A DNA stretch of 25,054 nucleotides from assembly GCA_034661035.1 (NCBI GenBank), contig JAYEKM010000028.1:1-25054 (forward strand), in the 5' to 3' direction. Below are positions 8,227 to 15,178 of the stretch, in pieces. Both the position numbers and the translations under genes were made by a program. Origin of the DNA: JAGYLJ01 sp034661035 (lineage in GTDB: Bacteria > Patescibacteriota > Minisyncoccia > Phycocordibacterales > UBA12079). Below the pieces are notes generated by a model. It ran no database searches and had not been told where the DNA came from. It saw only the letters and a list, made by a program, of their open reading frames with translations. The stretch's first letter is position 1; each line of letters begins with the position of its first letter.

Positions 8227-8616
8227 TTATAAAGGCATATCTATAGCAAAGAAACCAGCTCCTGTTGTGAGAAGTGTAAGTAATATTGCAATAATAAAAG
8301 TATAGAATTGAATTTTAGTTTTTTTAATTTTACCAGTTTTTTGTTCTAGGTAAATATCAAATATTATGAGGACTATCAGAATAAGGACAGCTATTTGTGT
8401 ATAAAATCCGATAATTAAAGCTAGTGCTGCTAATGTTTTTAAACCAATAAGGTATTTAAAAGTGTTGCTAACATTAATTTCAGTTTTATTAACATATTTA
8501 ATGTTAATAATGTTGGAGAATTGTTCTAAGAAGTAAAAACCAATAACCAAGCGTAAAAGTAGAGGAGCTAAAAAAGCATAAGAAAGTAATTCTGGGAGTG
8601 GATTTAATATTGTCAT
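8227..8616 (-). CDS. DoxX family membrane protein
   Basis: The 129-residue protein is almost entirely hydrophobic with four predicted membrane helices. The first has the DoxX-like LLLRLVIGFYFLEQF pattern, and the C terminus TGAGFFAIDMPL matches the family's ending. DoxX proteins are linked to quinone/thiosulfate redox or oxidative-stress systems in some bacteria; here the role is unknown. TATAAT lies at 8628-8623, exactly six bases before the ATG, implying a leaderless mRNA. It diverges from the SpoU gene with a 28-base gap. Confidence 0.8.
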   Translation of the reverse strand: MTILNPLPELLSYAFLAPLLLRLVIGFYFLEQFSNIINIKYVNKTEINVSNTFKYLIGLKTLAALALIIGFYTQIAVLILIVLIIFDIYLEQKTGKIKKTKIQFYTFIIAILLTLLTTGAGFFAIDMPL

Positions 8617-8622
8617 ATGTGT

Positions 8623-8628
8623 ATTATA
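8623..8628 (-). promoter_or_regulatory. -10 box of doxX, six bases before ATG
   Basis: TATAAT on the minus strand, then ACACAT, then the DoxX ATG at 8616. Transcription would start at about the A of the start codon. No convincing -35 is seen. Confidence 0.5.
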
Positions 8629-8644
8629 ACATAATAGTAAAAAT

Positions 8645-9112
8645 ATGAAGCGTTTTCTAATATTACATAATATCAGAAGTACTCATAACGTGGGGTCTAT
8701 TTTTAGGACGGCTGAAGCTTGTGGTATTTCGAAGATTTTTTTGACTGGTTATACACCAACACCGTTAGATAATTTTGGTAGGGAAGTAAAAACTATTTCA
8801 AAAACGGCCTTAGGAGCTGAGAAAAAAGTTATTTGGGAATATGTTTCTTCTCCGGGTAGATTAATTAAAAAATTAAAACATCAACAATTTAAAATTATTG
8901 GCGTAGAACAATCTAAGGAATCAGTTGATTATAAAAAAATAAAAATAGAAGAACCAGTAGCTTTTATTTTAGGTAATGAGGTTAGAGGTATTTCTAAACA
9001 ATTACTTAAACAATGTGACGTTATTGCAGAAATACCAATGATAGGGGAGAAAGAATCTTTAAATGTGTCTGTGGCAACTGGGGTAGCTTTATTTAGAATT
9101 TTAAATATTTAG
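8645..9112 (+). CDS. SpoU/TrmH-family RNA 2'-O-methyltransferase
   Basis: This is a SAM-dependent ribose methyltransferase with the trefoil-knot SPOUT fold. All three motifs are present: NIRSTHNVGSIFRTAEA (9-25), ILGNEVRGI and IPMIGEKESLNVSVATGVALF at the C terminus. At 155 residues it has only the catalytic domain, the size of TrmL, with no extra RNA-binding domain. The substrate (tRNA position 34 or 18, or rRNA) cannot be read from sequence, so no gene symbol is given. It converges with the gene at 9115 with only two bases between stops and no terminator. Confidence 0.9.
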   Translation: MKRFLILHNIRSTHNVGSIFRTAEACGISKIFLTGYTPTPLDNFGREVKTISKTALGAEKKVIWEYVSSPGRLIKKLKHQQFKIIGVEQSKESVDYKKIKIEEPVAFILGNEVRGISKQLLKQCDVIAEIPMIGEKESLNVSVATGVALFRILNI

Positions 9113-9114
9113 AT

Positions 9115-10080
9115 TTAGTAGGAGTAGGTGTCTACAACCTTTCCTTGGGCATCAAGAAGTCTTATTATTTCTCTATCTTTTTTCCATAATTCGTTCTTTC
9201 TATCAAGAAAGATTCTCCATTCTGGTTTATAGAAACCACTTTTGTTTTTGTAGTTGTTTATACAAGTGTTGTGATTAACCTCGTTTGTTAAATAAGTACG
9301 GCACTCATACTGCATATCTAAAGGAAAGATGAGTGGTGTTTCGCAACGTGAAATTTTTTCGATATAATCCCAACAGTTATCATTAAAGGCGTTAGGACCG
9401 GATACTGGTAAGTCTTCATCTTCTACTAAAGGGCAATCTTTATCTAGATGAGGGTTAAAATCCTGAAATTGCTCTAAATAACCAGAACATTTATTCACTT
9501 GGAAAGAAACACCTATTGGTGATCTTCCTGTTAAAATAATGATTTCATCTCCTCCTGACACAAAAAGGGGAGACTCTGTATTTATTTGGGAAGTGTAAGG
9601 TAGTTTAGATGCGTTACCTATTTTAATTTCTATTCCAGTCATCTCACTTTTAAAAGACCAATCGGAGATTAAAATTTTTTCATTTACAGAGTCTTTTACG
9701 CTTAGTTTTATATATTCTTGGTCGACATCAGTCTTTGAGCCTTTACATCTACTAATAGTTATTTTACCAGTAAAAGATGACTTGTTTTGCTCAGTTTTGA
9801 GTTCTAGTAATTCTTGTTGAAGCTTTTCGGTTTCTTGTTGAGTTTGTTTTAACTCTAGAGCAATTCTTTCTTCTTCAGTCAAACTTTGGGAATAATTACT
9901 AGAGTTCTTAAAAGCCTCCCAAGAAGGTACTTTTCCATAAGTTTCTCCGCTGTCCAAGGGGGAAGGGGGTTTAATAAAAAGACCTTCTCTAGAAGTCATT
10001 CTACCTGGTCCACCTAAGAATAACCAAATTAAACCTATTCCAACAAAAACCCATAAAATTCCTTTTATACCCTCATCCAT
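9115..10080 (-). CDS. Membrane-anchored protein with coiled coil and lamin-tail-like domain
   Basis: The 321-residue protein has one N-terminal membrane helix (about 6-24), a linker, a Glu/Gln-rich coiled coil (about 67-97), and an extracytoplasmic domain. That domain has lamin-tail (LTD)-like signs: ISDWSFKSEMTG, a central SPLFVSGGDEIIILTGRSPIG turn, and an ending of ELWKKDREIIRLLDAQGKVVDTYSY, which matches the usual LW..D.I.L.D..G.VVD..Y close. Eight or so Cys residues in the outer part suggest disulfides. It starts one base after the MurE-like stop, so translation is probably coupled. LTD proteins in bacteria are often surface or nuclease-associated; no function is claimed here. Confidence 0.6.
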   Translation of the reverse strand: MDEGIKGILWVFVGIGLIWLFLGGPGRMTSREGLFIKPPSPLDSGETYGKVPSWEAFKNSSNYSQSLTEEERIALELKQTQQETEKLQQELLELKTEQNKSSFTGKITISRCKGSKTDVDQEYIKLSVKDSVNEKILISDWSFKSEMTGIEIKIGNASKLPYTSQINTESPLFVSGGDEIIILTGRSPIGVSFQVNKCSGYLEQFQDFNPHLDKDCPLVEDEDLPVSGPNAFNDNCWDYIEKISRCETPLIFPLDMQYECRTYLTNEVNHNTCINNYKNKSGFYKPEWRIFLDRKNELWKKDREIIRLLDAQGKVVDTYSY

Positions 10081-10081
10081 T

Positions 10082-11347
10082 TTAATTTTTTAGTGAATTG
10101 ATAATAATTTTCCTTGTTATTGTAGCATCGTCCCAGTCTAATTTGGAGTTATTAGGACCCATAATGTAGGGATCTGTTCCTTTCCCTGTAATAAAGATAG
10201 TATCACCTATTTGGGCTAGTGAGACAGCTTTTTTAATAGCTTCTTTTCTGTCCATAATAGTTTGGTGGGTAGGTTTTTTTATTCCCTTAGCGATATCAGC
10301 AATTATTTTTTTTGGGTCTTCGTCGTAGGGATCTTCGTTTGTTAAGATTATTTCTGAACAATATTTATCAGCAATAGAACCCATAATTTGTCTTTTTCCT
10401 TGGTCTCTTCCACCTCCAGTTCCTCCTAGAACACAGATTCTCTTTGAGTTAGGGAAGGCTTCGTACAGTTTTTCTAAAGAGTCGGCTGTATGGGCATAAT
10501 CAACAATAATAGTGAAGTCTTGACCTTCCTCTATTAGTTCAACTCTACCACGGATTCCTTTAAATTTTTCAATAGCTTTTTTAATTGTACCTATTCCTAT
10601 ATTTTGACTTTTCGCAAAAGTAACAGACGCTAATATATTATAAATATTAAATTTACCAGAAAGGTGTGAATTTATTGTTTGTTTATCTATTGTTAATTTC
10701 AATCCAACTTTTTTTAATTCAAATGGTTCAGCGTTTTCAAGCGAATAGGAGTATTTTTCTTTTATATTAAAATTAAGAAAACGGTGGCTTTCTTTATCAT
10801 CTTCATTTACCACGATAACTTTTCTTTTTTTAGGTGATTTTTCAAGAGCTTTGGCTATCTTTAATTTGGCGTCTCTGTATTTTTCGTAAGAACCATGTGA
10901 CTCTATATGTTCAGGAGTTAGGTTTGTAAAAATCAATGAATTAAGTTGAGTAAATTTGTGTCTAAATTGTTTGGTTCCTTCTGATGTCATTTCTAAAATA
11001 GCAAAATCACACTTTTCTCGAACAGATTTTCTTAAAAATTTTTGGAGGAAGAATCTCCCTGGCATAGTCATCTTAAATTTATTATTTTCAGAATTCTTCC
11101 CTATTTTAAATCGAAGAGTGCCTGCTAATGATGTTTTATAACCAGCTGTTTCTAAAATCACATTAACTAGTTCGGCGGTACTGGTCTTACCTTTAGTTCC
11201 GGTAATTCCTATAACGAAGATTTTTCTGGAAGGGAAACGGTAAATGATAGCGCCTAATAAAGAAAGGAAATAATGATAAAAAGGCTGAAGTTTTTTGAAC
11301 AATTTAGAGGGAATTATTTTTTTTATTTTGAATAATAGACTATCCAT
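10082..11347 (-). CDS. murE: MurE-like Mur ligase lacking the N-terminal UDP-binding domain
   Basis: Mur ligases join amino acids to UDP-MurNAc precursors with ATP. Visible motifs are P-loop GTKGKTS (50-56), NLTPEHIESHGSYEKYRDAK (142-161) with the likely carbamylated Lys 161, DYAHTADSLE (283-292), LGGTGGGRDQGKR (307-319) and NEDPYDEDP (337-345). In MurE the equivalent of the last motif is DNPR for diaminopimelate enzymes; here Asn and Arg are replaced, so the added amino acid cannot be assigned. The usual ~100-residue N-terminal domain is reduced to about 40 residues, rich in Lys and hydrophobics. MurE is the closest named family, but a different Mur-ligase substrate is possible. It lies 41 bases after ruvA. 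Confidence 0.78.
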   Translation of the reverse strand: MDSLLFKIKKIIPSKLFKKLQPFYHYFLSLLGAIIYRFPSRKIFVIGITGTKGKTSTAELVNVILETAGYKTSLAGTLRFKIGKNSENNKFKMTMPGRFFLQKFLRKSVREKCDFAILEMTSEGTKQFRHKFTQLNSLIFTNLTPEHIESHGSYEKYRDAKLKIAKALEKSPKKRKVIVVNEDDKESHRFLNFNIKEKYSYSLENAEPFELKKVGLKLTIDKQTINSHLSGKFNIYNILASVTFAKSQNIGIGTIKKAIEKFKGIRGRVELIEEGQDFTIIVDYAHTADSLEKLYEAFPNSKRICVLGGTGGGRDQGKRQIMGSIADKYCSEIILTNEDPYDEDPKKIIADIAKGIKKPTHQTIMDRKEAIKKAVSLAQIGDTIFITGKGTDPYIMGPNNSKLDWDDATITRKIIINSLKN

Positions 11348-11400
11348 AATTTAAAATTTAAAATTTAAAATCTATAATTTAAGTTTCTCTAGAGAAACTT
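11348..11400. repeat. AATTTAAAATTT tandem repeat and 20-bp palindrome at ruvA stop
   Basis: Bases 11381-11400 are a perfect palindrome (AAGTTTCTCT / AGAGAAACTT) that straddles the ruvA stop codon (11391-11389). Next to it is a run of ATTTAAA units (about 11350-11371). It may form a hairpin at the ruvA-MurE junction; there is no T-run on the minus strand. Confidence 0.6.
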
Positions 11401-11952
11401 AAGGGCTTCTTTTATTTTATCACCTACATCAGTGATTGTTCCAGGTATTTTCTTTAAGGCATTAATAGCTTCTTTGTTTGAGTAACCTAATGTTTTTAGT
11501 GCTTCAATGACATCAACATCATTTTTTATATTTAGATTATTATTATCTAAATTAGTTATTTTATTTTTTAATTCTAGAATAATTTTTTCAGCATTTTTTT
11601 GTCCGATACCTGAGACTTTAGTTAGGTAACTAGTGTCTTTAGATGATATGGCAGAAATTAAAGTTTCAACGGTAGCTACGTTTAAAATACCCAAAGCGGT
11701 CTTTGGTCCTATCCCTGAAATGGTAATAAGCATTTCAAAAAAATCTAAATTTTGTTTATCTAAAAATCCATATAAATCTAACGAATTTTCCCTTACAGCT
11801 AAGTGGGTCCAAATTTTTATTTTTTCATTTTTATCTTTTAAAACCTGAATAGTTTCATTAGTAATAAATATTTTATAACCAACACCTGATACATTTAAAA
11901 TAATGTAATTGTTATCTTGATGGCTAATTTGTCCTGTTAATTGATTAATCAT
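11389..11952 (-). CDS. ruvA: Holliday junction DNA-binding protein RuvA
   Basis: RuvA binds four-way junctions as a tetramer and loads RuvB. The 187-residue protein has the N-terminal OB fold (1-63, with LTGQISHQDNNYIILNVSGVGYKIF), two helix-hairpin-helix motifs ISGIGPKTALGIL and VSGIGQKNAEKIILELK, and a C-terminal domain III (about 145-187, DVIEALKTLGYSNKEAINALKKI) that contacts RuvB. On the minus strand TATACT lies seven bases before the ATG, again near-leaderless. It leads the ruvA, Mur ligase, lamin-tail protein operon and diverges from rpsT. Confidence 0.96.
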   Translation of the reverse strand: MINQLTGQISHQDNNYIILNVSGVGYKIFITNETIQVLKDKNEKIKIWTHLAVRENSLDLYGFLDKQNLDFFEMLITISGIGPKTALGILNVATVETLISAISSKDTSYLTKVSGIGQKNAEKIILELKNKITNLDNNNLNIKNDVDVIEALKTLGYSNKEAINALKKIPGTITDVGDKIKEALKFL

Positions 11953-12037
11953 ATAAATAAGTATAAATTAAAAAATGGAAAGTAGAAAGTCCTAATTTCA
12001 TTGCTTTTTTTACTTAAATATAGTAATCTCTTTGCAT

Positions 12038-12298
12038 ATGCCAGTAATTAAATCAGCAAAAAAAGCTTTAAGGGGTTCTCGAAGGAAGGCGGTTTTTAAT
12101 CTGCGACGTAAGAGAGCTATGAAAGATTCTATTAAAACTATTGATAAATTGGTTTCTAATAAGAAAAAAGATGAAGCTAATAGTAAGTTATCTACAGCTT
12201 ATAAAGCGATAGATAAAGCGGCCAAAAGAGGTATTATCAAGAAAAATACAGCTTCAAGAAAGAAATCTCGCTTATCTAAGTCCATTAAAAATATTTAA
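12038..12298 (+). CDS. rpsT: Small-subunit ribosomal protein S20
   Basis: S20 binds 16S rRNA early in assembly. The start is ATG 12038, giving MPVIKSAKKALRGSRRK, the family N terminus; the frame is open six bases further up to a TTG, which I reject. The 86-residue product is helical and very Lys/Arg-rich, ending KKSRLSKSIKNI. A TATAGT box at 12019-12024 is a plausible -10. A strong terminator follows at 12313-12355, so it is monocistronic. Confidence 0.96.
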   Translation: MPVIKSAKKALRGSRRKAVFNLRRKRAMKDSIKTIDKLVSNKKKDEANSKLSTAYKAIDKAAKRGIIKKNTASRKKSRLSKSIKNI

Positions 12299-12312
12299 AT
12301 TAAGTATTTTTT

Positions 12313-12355
12313 AAAAAACAGTAAAAAATTATTATTAATTTTTTACTGTTTTTTT
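12313..12355 (+). terminator. rpsT intrinsic terminator
   Basis: A perfect 18-bp stem (12313-12330 with 12337-12354), loop ATTATT, with the 3' arm ending in a T-run. The CAGT/ACTG core interrupts the A/T arms. The -10 box of the protease gene begins five bases after it. Confidence 0.9.
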
Positions 12356-12359
12356 GTTG

Positions 12360-12365
12360 TATAAT
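12360..12365 (+). promoter_or_regulatory. -10 box of the protease gene, six bases before ATG
   Basis: TATAAT, then AAAGCC, then ATG 12372. The expected transcript start falls on the start codon, and the -35 would lie inside the rpsT terminator arm. Confidence 0.55.
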
Positions 12366-12371
12366 AAAGCC

Positions 12372-13346
12372 ATGTTTAAGTTTAATTTTAAATTAAATAA
12401 TAAAGGTATTAATCACGGTTTGACGACATTATTTTTAATTATTGTCGGGTTGTCTTCTATTGGGATTGTTCAGTTGCAAAAAATAAGAATTGACTTTTCT
12501 TTAGTGAATGAATCTATTGAAAAACAAGGAGATGAAATAGAGGAAATGGATAAACAAATCCGACAACTACTAAAGGTAAACGAAAATGGCATCTCTAGGT
12601 TGGAGGCTGAATTGATATTAGAAAGAGAAAAAAGACTTTCTGTTGAAGCTAGCCAAGTAAGAGATAAATTATTAGCTCAAGAGCAGATCTCAAGTTTAGA
12701 GGAAAAAATTGCTGAAACTGGTAAGAATGAATTGACTACTATTATTGATAGATGGGAGCCTTATGTTGTTGCTTTGGAATGTAACTTCTACCTCCCTGGT
12801 ACAAGCAATCTATTTTTACAATCAAGTGGTTCTGGCTTTTTAACTAATTGGGATTATGATTCTGTCGTTGTTTTGACAAATAAGCATGTGATTACAGCCA
12901 TGGCGCTTAATAGAGATGATATTGCTAATAATTGTGTCTTAAGGTTTCCTCAAAGAGATGTGATGTTATTTTCTGAAAATGTGGCTGTTTTAGATGGAGG
13001 TTATGACTGGGGAATTGTAAGAATAAATACTTCAAATAGTTATATTCAATCATTGATTCAAGATTCCCCTAAACTATGTACAAAAAATCCTGATTTAGGG
13101 GACGAATTAGCTATCCTAGGTTATCCAAGTATTGGTGACCAGAAGAACGTAACAGTAACAGAGGGTATTATAGCTGGTTTTGATAATGATTATTTTATTA
13201 CTTCAGCTAAAGTTGAAAAAGGTAACTCTGGAGGAGCAGCAGTTTCTCTTAAAAACGATTGTTACTTAGGCACCCCTACTTTTTCAAGAACAGGGGAGAT
13301 AGAGTCCTTAGCTAGAATTTTAGATGTAAAAGTTTTGAATAAATAA
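12372..13346 (+). CDS. Membrane-anchored trypsin-like (S1) serine protease
   Basis: I start at ATG 12372 (324 residues), six bases after TATAAT; an upstream in-frame TTG lies in the terminator. One membrane helix (about 17-35) is followed by a coiled coil (about 45-115), then a trypsin-fold domain. The catalytic triad is visible: His172 in LTNKHVI, Asp212 in YDWGIV, Ser286 in GNSGGAA. The oxyanion motif GSGF (153-156) is also present. Topology puts the protease outside the membrane, as in DegS-like proteins, but there is no PDZ domain. Three Cys (137, 188, 236) could bond. The substrate is unknown. Confidence 0.85.
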   Translation: MFKFNFKLNNKGINHGLTTLFLIIVGLSSIGIVQLQKIRIDFSLVNESIEKQGDEIEEMDKQIRQLLKVNENGISRLEAELILEREKRLSVEASQVRDKLLAQEQISSLEEKIAETGKNELTTIIDRWEPYVVALECNFYLPGTSNLFLQSSGSGFLTNWDYDSVVVLTNKHVITAMALNRDDIANNCVLRFPQRDVMLFSENVAVLDGGYDWGIVRINTSNSYIQSLIQDSPKLCTKNPDLGDELAILGYPSIGDQKNVTVTEGIIAGFDNDYFITSAKVEKGNSGGAAVSLKNDCYLGTPTFSRTGEIESLARILDVKVLNK

Positions 13347-13348
13347 TG

Positions 13349-13367
13349 AGCCCTCGGTAGGAATTTT
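13349..13367 (-). pseudogene. tRNA 3'-end-like fragment (tRNA-Arg(UCU)-like)
   Basis: On the minus strand the 19 bases read as T-arm 3' side and acceptor and match the 3' end of the intact tRNA-Arg(UCU) at 22029 in about 16 of 19 positions (ATTCCTACCG and GGGC shared). It lies downstream of tRNA-Arg(GCG). It cannot be a tRNA alone. Confidence 0.5.
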
Positions 13368-13404
13368 ATCCTATTAAATAAATTTCTTTACATTAAATAA
13401 TTTG

Positions 13405-13476
13405 TCCTCTCGGCAGGGATCGAACCTGCATCATGACTTCCGCAAAGTCATATTCTATCCATTGAACTACGAGAGG
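13405..13476 (-). tRNA. tRNA-Arg (anticodon GCG)
   Basis: Read on the minus strand from 13476: acceptor CCTCTCG / CGAGAGG, D-arm GTTC / GAAT, anticodon stem TGACT / AGTCA with loop TTGCGGA, so GCG at 34-36, T-arm GCAGG-TTCGATC-CCTGC, discriminator A. CCA is not encoded. Most bacteria read CGN arginine codons with ACG modified to ICG; a genomic GCG is unusual. Confidence 0.93.
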
Positions 13477-13524
13477 ATTATTTAGAATTTATAACACAAA
13501 AAATGTAAAGATTTAACAAAGGGG

Positions 13525-13580
13525 TCCTGTATTGGAAGATTAGAAGGTTTTTGTTTCTATTTCCTCGACGGGTTTCCAAG
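13525..13580 (-). pseudogene. Decayed tRNA-Arg(UCU)-like 5' portion
   Basis: On the minus strand this shares 15 consecutive bases with the anticodon arm of the intact tRNA-Arg(UCU) (TTCTAATCTTCCAAT), plus ATAGAA and CCCGT blocks in the right order for the D-arm and acceptor. The stems are broken. The matching 3' end lies at 13349-13367, on the other side of tRNA-Arg(GCG). Confidence 0.5.
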
Positions 13581-13635
13581 GAGGTGACTATTCATCCTAA
13601 CGATATTGTCGGGACCTTTAATTAAAAATTAGGAT

Positions 13636-14088
13636 TTAAAATCCTAATCTTTCAAAGATTTTTTGAGATAAGGTTTCGTGGTGCTCTTCCTCTTCTAACT
13701 TCTCTAATAAATACTCTTTTATCTTATTTGTGTCAAGAGATTTATCTAAAGGTATGATGATATAAGGGGTGCTCTTCCTCTTTGCTTGTAAAATTATTTT
13801 TAAATCATCTTCTATCCAAAATGACCTTAAAGAGTTAAAAGGTATTAATTTTTCATTTATAGAAATTCCTTTTTCAGAAAGTTCAAAGTTTAATAAAGAA
13901 GGTCTTCTACTTGCATAAATAGAAAGACTAAAAGCACTAATAATAATAAATATACCAAAAAGGATATTATTAAAAAGATAAGCTGTAATTGCAATACTAA
14001 GCGAAATTATCCAAACTACCCAGAACCAGTCAGCTGATTTATCCTTATATTCATACTCAAGAGCTTGCCAGCTTAATTTTTCTTCCAT
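13636..14088 (-). CDS. Small membrane protein, two helices plus cytoplasmic domain
   Basis: The 150-residue product starts SWQALEYEYKDKSADWFW, has two membrane helices (about 20-60), then a beta-rich soluble part with FNSLRSFWIEDD and YIIIPL, and ends EKLEEEEHHETLSQKIFERLGF. This architecture recurs in CPR genomes, as far as I recall, with no known function; the soluble part has a PH-like look. I choose ATG 14088 over GTG 14094 because AGGGTGA lies just upstream as a Shine-Dalgarno. It ends 56 bases from the tRNA relic. Confidence 0.7.
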   Translation of the reverse strand: MEEKLSWQALEYEYKDKSADWFWVVWIISLSIAITAYLFNNILFGIFIIISAFSLSIYASRRPSLLNFELSEKGISINEKLIPFNSLRSFWIEDDLKIILQAKRKSTPYIIIPLDKSLDTNKIKEYLLEKLEEEEHHETLSQKIFERLGF

Positions 14089-14189
14089 ATTCACCCTGTT
14101 AAATATGATTTGAATCTATATCTAACTATTTATTGTTAACTAATAATATTTCTTATTTATACAATGTTATCTTTTATTTACGTCAAATC

Positions 14190-14289
14190 ATAACTTTAAT
14201 TTTCTTAGATGTCCTGTGTAGGATTTTTTCTCTTTTTATAATTATACCACACATAGATAAAACATATCTTTATAAAAAATTAAAGTTAT
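14190..14289. repeat. 14-bp inverted repeat in a 360-bp AT-rich gap
   Basis: ATAACTTTAATTTT (14190-14203) and its exact complement (14276-14289) flank 72 bases. The gap from 14089 to 14448 holds no convincing gene: it contains this repeat, the promoter at 14346-14374 and the 5' UTR hairpin at 14381-14420. In such AT-rich DNA the repeat could be chance. Confidence 0.4.
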
Positions 14290-14345
14290 TTAATAAGGTA
14301 AATATTTTATCATAAAAATATTAATTTTATTATTAAATAATATCC

Positions 14346-14374
14346 TTGACATTAAAAAGTAATGGGTATATACT
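14346..14374 (+). promoter_or_regulatory. Sigma70-type promoter for the DUF5320-DUF134 genes
   Basis: TTGACA (14346-14351), 17-base spacer, TATACT (14369-14374). The predicted transcript starts near 14381, exactly where a perfect 10-bp stem begins (ATAAATAGTC 14381-14390 with GACTATTTAT 14411-14420). This is the best canonical promoter in the window. The 5' leader is about 68 bases, unlike the leaderless genes around it, so the hairpin may be regulatory. Confidence 0.75.
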
Positions 14375-14448
14375 CATAATATAAATAGTCATCAAAAATA
14401 TAAAAGGTCGGACTATTTATCATTTAATAATTTTATAATAATAATATT

Positions 14449-14676
14449 ATGCCAAAATTTGATGGAACAGGTCCTTTAGGTCAAGGTCCAAGAACCGGGC
14501 GAGGAATGGGTCCTTGTGGAGGTGGAATGGGTCGTGGTTGTGGGTTTGGTCAAGGAATGGGAGGAAGACGATTTTTCTCAAAGAAAGAAGAATCTGAAAT
14601 GTTAGATACAGAAGTAGGGGAATTAGAAGCTGAACTTAAAGCCATTAAGGAACGACTTAGCGAATTAAAAGGATAA
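14449..14676 (+). CDS. DUF5320-type Gly/Met-rich small protein
   Basis: The 75-residue protein starts MPKFDGTGPLGQGPRTGRG, then a Gly-rich stretch with two Cys (GPCGGGMGRGCGFG), and ends in a charged helix (about 46-75). It matches small proteins that accompany DUF134 regulators and dinitrogenase iron-molybdenum cofactor-like proteins in anaerobes and CPR bacteria; a role in metal or Fe-S handling is often guessed, not shown. It follows a strong promoter and a 5' UTR hairpin. Confidence 0.8.
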   Translation: MPKFDGTGPLGQGPRTGRGMGPCGGGMGRGCGFGQGMGGRRFFSKKEESEMLDTEVGELEAELKAIKERLSELKG

Positions 14677-14688
14677 TGATTAGAAGGA

Positions 14689-14746
14689 TAACAACAAAAA
14701 ATTCGTAAACGATTTTTAGAAGTTTATGGATTTTTTGTTTTTGTTA
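14689..14746 (+). terminator. Probable terminator after the DUF5320 gene
   Basis: Arms 14689-14704 and 14729-14746 pair over about 14 bases with a three-base bulge (TAACAA..CAAAAAAT), with a smaller AAAAAT/ATTTTT hairpin inside. The 3' arm is rich in T. It would partly separate DUF5320 from DUF134. Confidence 0.5.
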
Positions 14747-14756
14747 TACAATGAAC

Positions 14757-14762
14757 TATAAT
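14757..14762 (+). promoter_or_regulatory. -10 box of the DUF134 gene, six bases before ATG
   Basis: TATAAT, then AATACT, then ATG 14769. It supports the inner start codon and a leaderless mRNA. Confidence 0.5.
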
Positions 14763-14768
14763 AATACT

Positions 14769-15044
14769 ATGCCTAGACCACGACTTTGTAGACGGATTAG
14801 AACTAATCCTAATATAATTTATTTTAAACCTCGGGGAGTACCCTTGAGATTTTTAGATGAGGTTGAATTAACTATTGAAGAGTTGGAAGCCTTACGATTA
14901 AAAAATGTTAAAAATTTAGATCAAGTTGGATGCGCTAAAATGATGGAAACATCACCAAGTACCTTTCAGAGAATTTTATCGTCAGCTTATAAAAAAGTTT
15001 CCAGAGCTTTAGTTAATGGGGAAGCTATTAAAATCATAAAATAA
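14769..15044 (+). CDS. DUF134 family predicted DNA-binding protein
   Basis: I start at ATG 14769 (91 residues), giving the family N terminus MPRPRLCRRI; ATG 14751 would add six residues that overlap the -10 box. Conserved signs are the F-K-P-R-G-V turn, ELTIEELEALRL, and a sigma-like helix-turn-helix LDQVGCAKMMETSPSTFQRIL (about 50-70). DUF134 proteins are thought to regulate redox or metal-related genes, and the adjacent DUF5320 gene is a usual neighbour. Targets are not known. Confidence 0.85.
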   Translation: MPRPRLCRRIRTNPNIIYFKPRGVPLRFLDEVELTIEELEALRLKNVKNLDQVGCAKMMETSPSTFQRILSSAYKKVSRALVNGEAIKIIK

Positions 15045-15091
15045 GTGGATTTTTGGTGCTTATTTTGATAAACTAAAATTCAATATTTAAC

Positions 15092-15178
15092 GGAGGGGTG
15101 GCAGAGAGGTCGAATGCACTGGTCTTGAAAACCAGAGTGCGGGAAACTGTACCGTGGGTTCGAATCCCACCCCCTCCG
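15092..15178 (+). tRNA. tRNA-Ser (anticodon UGA)
   Basis: Acceptor GGAGGGG / CCCCTCC, D-arm GCA..TGC, anticodon arm CTGGT-CTTGAAA-ACCAG with UGA at 34-36, a long variable arm (GTGCGG-GAAA-CTGTAC), T-arm GTGGG-TTCGAAT-CCCAC, discriminator G. CCA is not encoded. The last bases and the trailer (15176-15199) recur exactly at 16488-16511. Confidence 0.95.

Noticed and set aside
12354..12371. TTG start extending the protease by six residues
   Set aside because: It lies in the rpsT terminator and contains the TATAAT box; ATG 12372 fits the promoter spacing.
13510..13620. Riboswitch or small structured RNA
   Set aside because: Outer arms (AAAGG..TCC with GGACCTTT) pair weakly and no known aptamer consensus is visible. 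The similarity to tRNA-Arg(UCU) explains part of it better.
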